Part shown: piece after piece, positions 58,522 to 64,000 of the stretch | How the letters are laid out: each line of letters begins with the position of its first letter | How positions within the stretch are numbered: the first letter of the stretch is position 1 | Assembly: GCF_010093815.1 (NCBI RefSeq) | Contig: NW_022985549.1 | Location: forward strand, 3,120,804 to 3,184,803 | Reading direction: 5' to 3' | DNA length: 64,000 nucleotides | From: Pseudovirgaria hyperparasitica | Taxonomy: Eukaryota; Ascomycota; Dothideomycetes; Acrospermales; Acrospermaceae | The notes under the pieces: model-generated | What the model saw: the letters and a program-made list of their open reading frames with translations, nothing else | What the model was told of the DNA's origin: nothing | Databases searched by the model: none | Program-made: the position numbers and the translations under genes

Positions 58522-59792
58522 ATGAAGACATCACAGCCAAGACTAAGCATAAGAGGAGCTATTGGACTGGGCTACGCGGCAGTATGCGCAAGTAAGTATC
58601 TCGAAGGACTCCTGACCGCCCAATCACTGATGAATCAAGTAGTCGTTACAGGATTGTCATATGCCACCTGGATCCCATTTGAGAATGTGTCTAGACGGCC
58701 TAAAAGCACATACAAGTACATCATGTTTGGTTTAGGCAGAGCGTTCATGCGCAATCTCAGCCGAGAGCACGAAGTGTGAGGGCCTCGAGACCATTTCTGT
58801 TCGTATCGTAGAAACGCCAAGCTGATATCACGTAGGTGGGCTATGCCTACAACCGACAGTGCCTACGAGACGTGGTGCAAGAAGAATGCTATTGTGCCGC
58901 GATCGGACGTGCTCCCGGATGGTACAAAGGCGCATTGGCTCGGCTCCAAAGATGCCGATACAGTAATGCTGTTTTTCCCAGGAGGTAAGACGTCCGAAGT
59001 GCGTAAATACCTGTGTCGCTCATAAATATCTTAGGCGGATACAACCACCCGATGACGACCGAGCATGTCTCCTTTCTGAATGAGCATCTCACACAGATCA
59101 ACGCAAAGGCACCATCTCCAAGCAGACCCATTCTTTCTGTTCTTATCTTATCTTATTCTCTCGCCCCCGAGCACCCGTACCCGCGCCAACTCATACAAGC
59201 AACGGATATTCTCCATCATACATTGTCGATACTTGAACTACCACCCTCGCGACTGATTCTCTGTGGCGATTCTGCTGGAGGAGGTCTTATATTCTGTTTA
59301 TTGTCCCATCTCCTGCATCCTCATCCATCGAACTGCGTGCCGCGCCCACCGAAACTGAATGTTCCCTTTAAGGGTGTCGCATTGCTGAGCCCCTGGGTGA
59401 ACTTAGCCACGACATCAGATAGCATGAGGCGTAATGCGCGGAAAGACGGGATCGAGGATATCAGTCTGGCGCGCTGGGGAGATGCATTCCTCGGAGGCAA
59501 GGAACGAGATGCATGGAACTGTCCTTCCGTGGCAGAGTCCGGATGGTGGAAGTCACTGAGTGCTATCGCACGTAATGTGTTTATTGTTGTCGGTGGCGAT
59601 GAAGTCATGCTAGACGATATTAACGACATGTCAGCAGTGTTGGAATCCGAATGCGGAGACATAATACAGAGCGTGGTGATTCCCGATGAGTGCCATAACA
59701 GTCCGTTGGTCGAGAAGCAGTTTTTGAGATTTGATGATGTGGCTATGGATACGGAATATCAAATGTGGCTAGAACGGTTGCTTTGGACCTAG
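58522..59792 (+). CDS. Alpha/beta-hydrolase, HSL/arylacetamide-deacetylase-like
   Basis: The exons 58522-58775, 58836-58984 and 59035-59792 join in phase, giving 386 aa. The N-terminus may hold a membrane-associated or signal-anchor stretch (IGLGYAAVCASKYL). The oxyanion region, normally HGGG in this esterase/lipase family, reads FFPGGGY across intron 2: the His is replaced by Pro. The nucleophile elbow is GDSAGGG, the family form of GxSxG. Before it comes YSLAPEHPYPRQL, another family mark. The acid is probably within GGDEVMLDD and the base within DECHNSP, giving a complete Ser-Asp-His triad. Substrate unknown; fungal relatives act on steroids, esters or secondary metabolites. No biosynthetic genes adjoin it. 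Its 3' end faces that of Ku70. Confidence 0.88.
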
Positions 59793-60280
59793 TTAACGTT
59801 ACTGTTGATTTTATCAAGGTTATCACAGCTGTTGACGAGTCGAAAAAGGAAAAAGTATGCGACATTCATGCGAGATCTCTTGGGCTCCTTGAACAAAGAC
59901 ACCATAGCTACGTCGGAACGATGCTTCTCACATGTAGATCGACAAGGATCAGAACGTGCTCATTGCTCTTGTTGAATATCTTCGGACAACAGTGATACAT
60001 GAGTCATTTCGGTCACGAAGCTATGTGAAGTTCGTAAATTCCGGGTGACCTTCGAATCACCGGGTGGACATACTATTACGCGGCGTGCGTCAGAGCCGTG
60101 TATCAGTCCTGGGCCTGCGTCGGGGACTGCATTCTGTATCTGCTTCGTGGCTTTCGTCCATGGCGTGATGCTGTAGATACAAGACGTCTATTTGAGCTCT
60201 TTCTAAGGGATATTTTATTGACGTATTTAGTCGGCAACAGTGCTTTGTTTCGGTGTTGTAATCTTGCACTTGAAGCAACA
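59793..60280. other. Convergent 3' intergenic region
   Basis: There are 488 bp between the stop of the hydrolase gene and the stop of Ku70. It probably holds both 3' UTRs. The short ORFs seen here overlap the Ku70 terminal exon on the other strand. Confidence 0.5.
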
Positions 60281-62372
60281 TCACTTGTTCTCGAAGTATT
60301 CCTCGATACGTTCAATCAGATCGGCTTTTTTGCCGTCTATTGGGATGTGCTTGCTGCTAGCCCATTCTTTCAATATTGGCACAGTGAGCTATAGGTGTAT
60401 GAGTCAATGTCGAAACAGTTTCGGGGTCAAACCTACCTTTGATATACTCTTCTCTGCATACCGCTTCTTCATATCATTATCAGTCATAGACCCACTGTCA
60501 GTTTTGACAGCCTTTAGTCTCTTAGTGGGTGCACTATCTGGATCTTCGCTGCCTCGCTTAATACCTTTAACTGGAGGTCTCAGGCTAGATAGCTTTTGAG
60601 CAGTTTGCTCCAGCTCATTCCCCCATGTAACCACATATGAACCAGCACGCTTGTCAATCTGCCTGTATTTCGGAATCGTCTTATCCTCAGCCTTATCTGG
60701 AACATCCTCATCGAGAGCAATAGCCTGCAAGATGCGGTAGAACCACTGCAGCGATGGATTAGGATACTTAATGGGATCATAGACTGCCTTTGGAAGTTGA
60801 AGCTGCTGTATTACAATTCTCATCATATCAGTAAGAGTGTCTGTTGTGCGAGTTAAAATGATCTCTGGCTTCTGTCGGATGTCGTCCGCAAAAGGAAGTT
60901 GGACGATCCATAAGCCTGGAGGGATGACCTGATCACCATCGTCACCGAGTTTCTCTTCACCGGGCACAAGAGCGGCAAGCGTAGGCGTCGCATTTCTGCG
61001 AGGAATAAACCATGCCAGGCCAATCTTGTCGTCCTGGAGAAGCTTCTGTTGCAGAGCAGAGAAGACTCGGGTCGAGCCAATGAAATCTGTCTCGGACGGA
61101 TATATAAAGTACGCAGGACGAGTGTTTGCCCAGACGGGCAGAAGAGACGCTGGCTTGAAGCCGATGATGCGTAGAGTTGGATCGCCAAAGCTGCGGATCT
61201 GGGTGATTTCTTCTGGTGTAAACGAGATCGTCTCACCGCCAAACTTATAGGCTTTCCTGACCTCACTCTTCTCGACCGTTTTAGCCGTATCTTCAGCCAG
61301 CTGTGTCGTGGAGCTGATGGCGAGCTGAGGCTTCTCCCCACCAACCCACACGTAGCATGTACGCACTGGCTCCTGTCTTTTCACGAGGATGTAGCCTTTG
61401 ACTCCGATTTTGAGCCCAGGGGCTATCTCAAGGGGTAAGCTGAAAGCAGCACGTCGGGGAGCAGCTTTCGAATTGACAGAAGACAACAGTGACTGTAGAA
61501 GAGAAATACCGTCTCCACTTGAAGAGACTTTTGCTGCCGTAGATACTGGTGCAGGCGCGTCTGGTTCGCCTGTCGATGAGCGGTAAACGATATCCTGAGT
61601 TTGTCAGTGAAGACAATGAGGACGGAATATTTTGCTCACATCATAGAAGCGAGATCGATCAAAACCATGTCCAGGCTTTGCTATGGGAAAAAGCTCGATG
61701 ACAACTCCTAGATCGTAAAGATCCTTGGCTCTGACAGCCGCTGCTGACTTTGAGTCTTTATCATTTTCGTGTGGGTCGTCATTATCTGATACAAGGAAAA
61801 GTCTCCTGGATGAGAAGTTGGGTGCTTTGGTCGTAAAAATTTGATTTGCGCAGAACAATACGTTTGCCATAGAGACAGCGTCGGTTGTGGGCCGTAGTAA
61901 TTTCGACGATTCAAAGTCGTCCTCAACCAAATTCCTTAGTCTTTTGACGTCCTCAGCGGACGGTACATCGAGGTCGGATACCAGGTAACAGTTAGGGTAG
62001 CTCATGCCCGTACCTGAACCATCTTCGCCCCCGTGCAATTTCGACTTCTCAGTACCAAACAACAGTATTCCCATCATGTCGTTTGGATTTGATATGATTC
62101 GTTGCTGCATTAATTGATATGCGCATTTGAGGGCAGCGGAAGTCGGCGAGTCTCGGTCGGCTTTCTTGCCATCTGTAGGGGTAGGTTTCTGAAGCATGGT
62201 CTTGCTCACATCTATGGCGAAGAGAACAGCATCTTTTACAGTCTTATAGCCCTGCTTATTGTCAGCTGCGTGTCTTAAGGCAGCATGATAGGCGACTTAC
62301 AGACTCGTCGACTTCTTCCTCTTCCTCTTGTGCCTCATCGGCGTTGCGGCGCCATGATTCCCCTTCCGACAT
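60281..62372 (-). CDS. KU70: Ku70 subunit of the non-homologous end-joining Ku heterodimer
   Basis: Ku70 pairs with Ku80 to bind DNA ends for non-homologous end joining and at telomeres. Four exons fit in phase: 62372-62301, 62251-61640, 61594-60437 and 60388-60281, giving 649 aa, the usual length. The N-terminus is acidic, followed by the von Willebrand A-like domain ([13 protein letters not shown], about residues 30-230) with MGILLFGT and [11 protein letters not shown]. The Ku beta-barrel core is at about 250-500 ([52 protein letters not shown]). The last small exon gives a SAP DNA-binding domain ([10 protein letters not shown], then [13 protein letters not shown]), which would be lost if the final intron were read through. 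It is divergent from ferrochelatase. Confidence 0.96.
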
Positions 62373-62807
62373 TGCGCAGAGTCAGGAAATCAGAAGCCTA
62401 GTCTCATAGACAGTCTATTAGGTCCCGGAGACAATAATATATGGAAATGATGCATCAACGTCGAGTGTTGCAGGACAGGCGCATTTACATATCTGAACAT
62501 GGTGGGGCGCGAACTTTAGGCAAACGCGTCGAAGCAACCCCGGATTTCAGACTTGGAGTACGCGAACTCACGTGCACAGAAATCTTTAATAATACGCCAC
62601 TGATTGGCTGTTCCCGAGGTCAAAGCACTGGAAATGATGACGATCTCTTCGCAGCTAAACGCTACCAGTTGTCTAGCCAGATATCACGACACGATTTCTA
62701 CTCATTTCCGCCCCCTCGATGTATGCATTCTGAGCTGATTCCTTTTCAATCGAAACCTGCGCTTTCTGTTGTCTCGTCGCGCATTACGTTCGGTCACCGT
62801 GGGCATC
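62373..62807. promoter_or_regulatory. Divergent promoter Ku70 / ferrochelatase with CCAAT and MCB-like sites
   Basis: A 435-bp region between opposed starts. At 62599-62610 the minus strand reads AGCCAATCAGTG, a full NF-Y/HAP consensus, 198 bases upstream of the ferrochelatase ATG. HAP control of heme genes is known in fungi. An AAACGCGTC (62522-62530) contains the MCB core ACGCGT, about 150 bases upstream of the Ku70 ATG. The CCAAT site is the more convincing. Confidence 0.5.

Positions 62808-64000
<1,193 letters not shown>

Overview
The window looks like nuclear DNA of a filamentous ascomycete (Pezizomycotina). Most genes carry short introns of about 45-90 bp with GT...AG ends. The conserved proteins are fungal in type (PSY2, THADA/Trm732, Vps34, Nse4, ApsA/Num1, Ku70, ferrochelatase). 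One AT-rich island, about 21.73-22.33 kb, has almost no CpG, TpG or CpA, the mark left by repeat-induced point mutation (RIP). I cannot place the species from sequence alone. A dothideomycete-like fungus would fit, but that is a guess.

Layout, left to right. 0-2 kb: no conserved gene, only a 49-codon single-pass membrane ORF on the minus strand and a 12-bp inverted repeat. 2.07-4.99 kb (-): PP4 regulatory subunit 3 (PSY2). 5.84-11.25 kb (-): THADA/Trm732, nine exons. 11.6-13.2 kb (+): two-exon orphan. 14.4-19.6 kb (+): intronless 1728-aa orphan behind a (CA)n(CT)n microsatellite. 19.6-24.8 kb: gene-free, with the RIP island. 24.8-26.5 kb (+): F-box/LRR-like protein with a CxxC-CxxC knuckle. 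27.3-28.1 kb (+): probable Mediator subunit Med20. 28.3-29.4 kb (-): MTG1 mitochondrial ribosome GTPase. 29.85-31.8 kb (+): BOR1 borate/anion transporter. 33.25-34.64 kb (+): fungal rhodopsin-domain seven-helix protein. 36.4-39.2 kb (-): VPS34. 39.7-41.2 kb (+): NSE4. 42.6-47.55 kb (+): ApsA/Num1 cortical anchor. 50.3-50.9 kb (+): secreted His/Gly/Pro-rich protein with regularly spaced dibasic sites. 54.55-56.4 kb (-): GH47 class I alpha-mannosidase. 58.5-59.8 kb (+): alpha/beta-hydrolase. 60.3-62.4 kb (-): Ku70. 62.8 kb to the end (+): ferrochelatase, cut by the window edge.

Most genes are housekeeping functions with no common pathway: phosphatase regulation, tRNA modification, transcription, mitochondrial ribosome assembly, membrane transport, autophagy and endosomal lipid signalling, DNA repair and SMC5/6, nuclear positioning, glycan trimming and heme synthesis. 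Several pairs are divergent and share a short promoter: MTG1/BOR1, VPS34/NSE4, Ku70/ferrochelatase and THADA/orphan. Between these blocks are accessory stretches of 2-5 kb with little coding potential. The most interesting accessory gene is the secreted protein at 50.3 kb. It has the design of a Kex2-processed repeat precursor (signal peptide plus four dibasic sites each followed by His-Gly) but no recognisable tailoring-enzyme gene beside it in this window.

Exon boundaries were worked out by hand from splice signals, reading phase and expected family sequence. They were not confirmed by transcripts or a database search.
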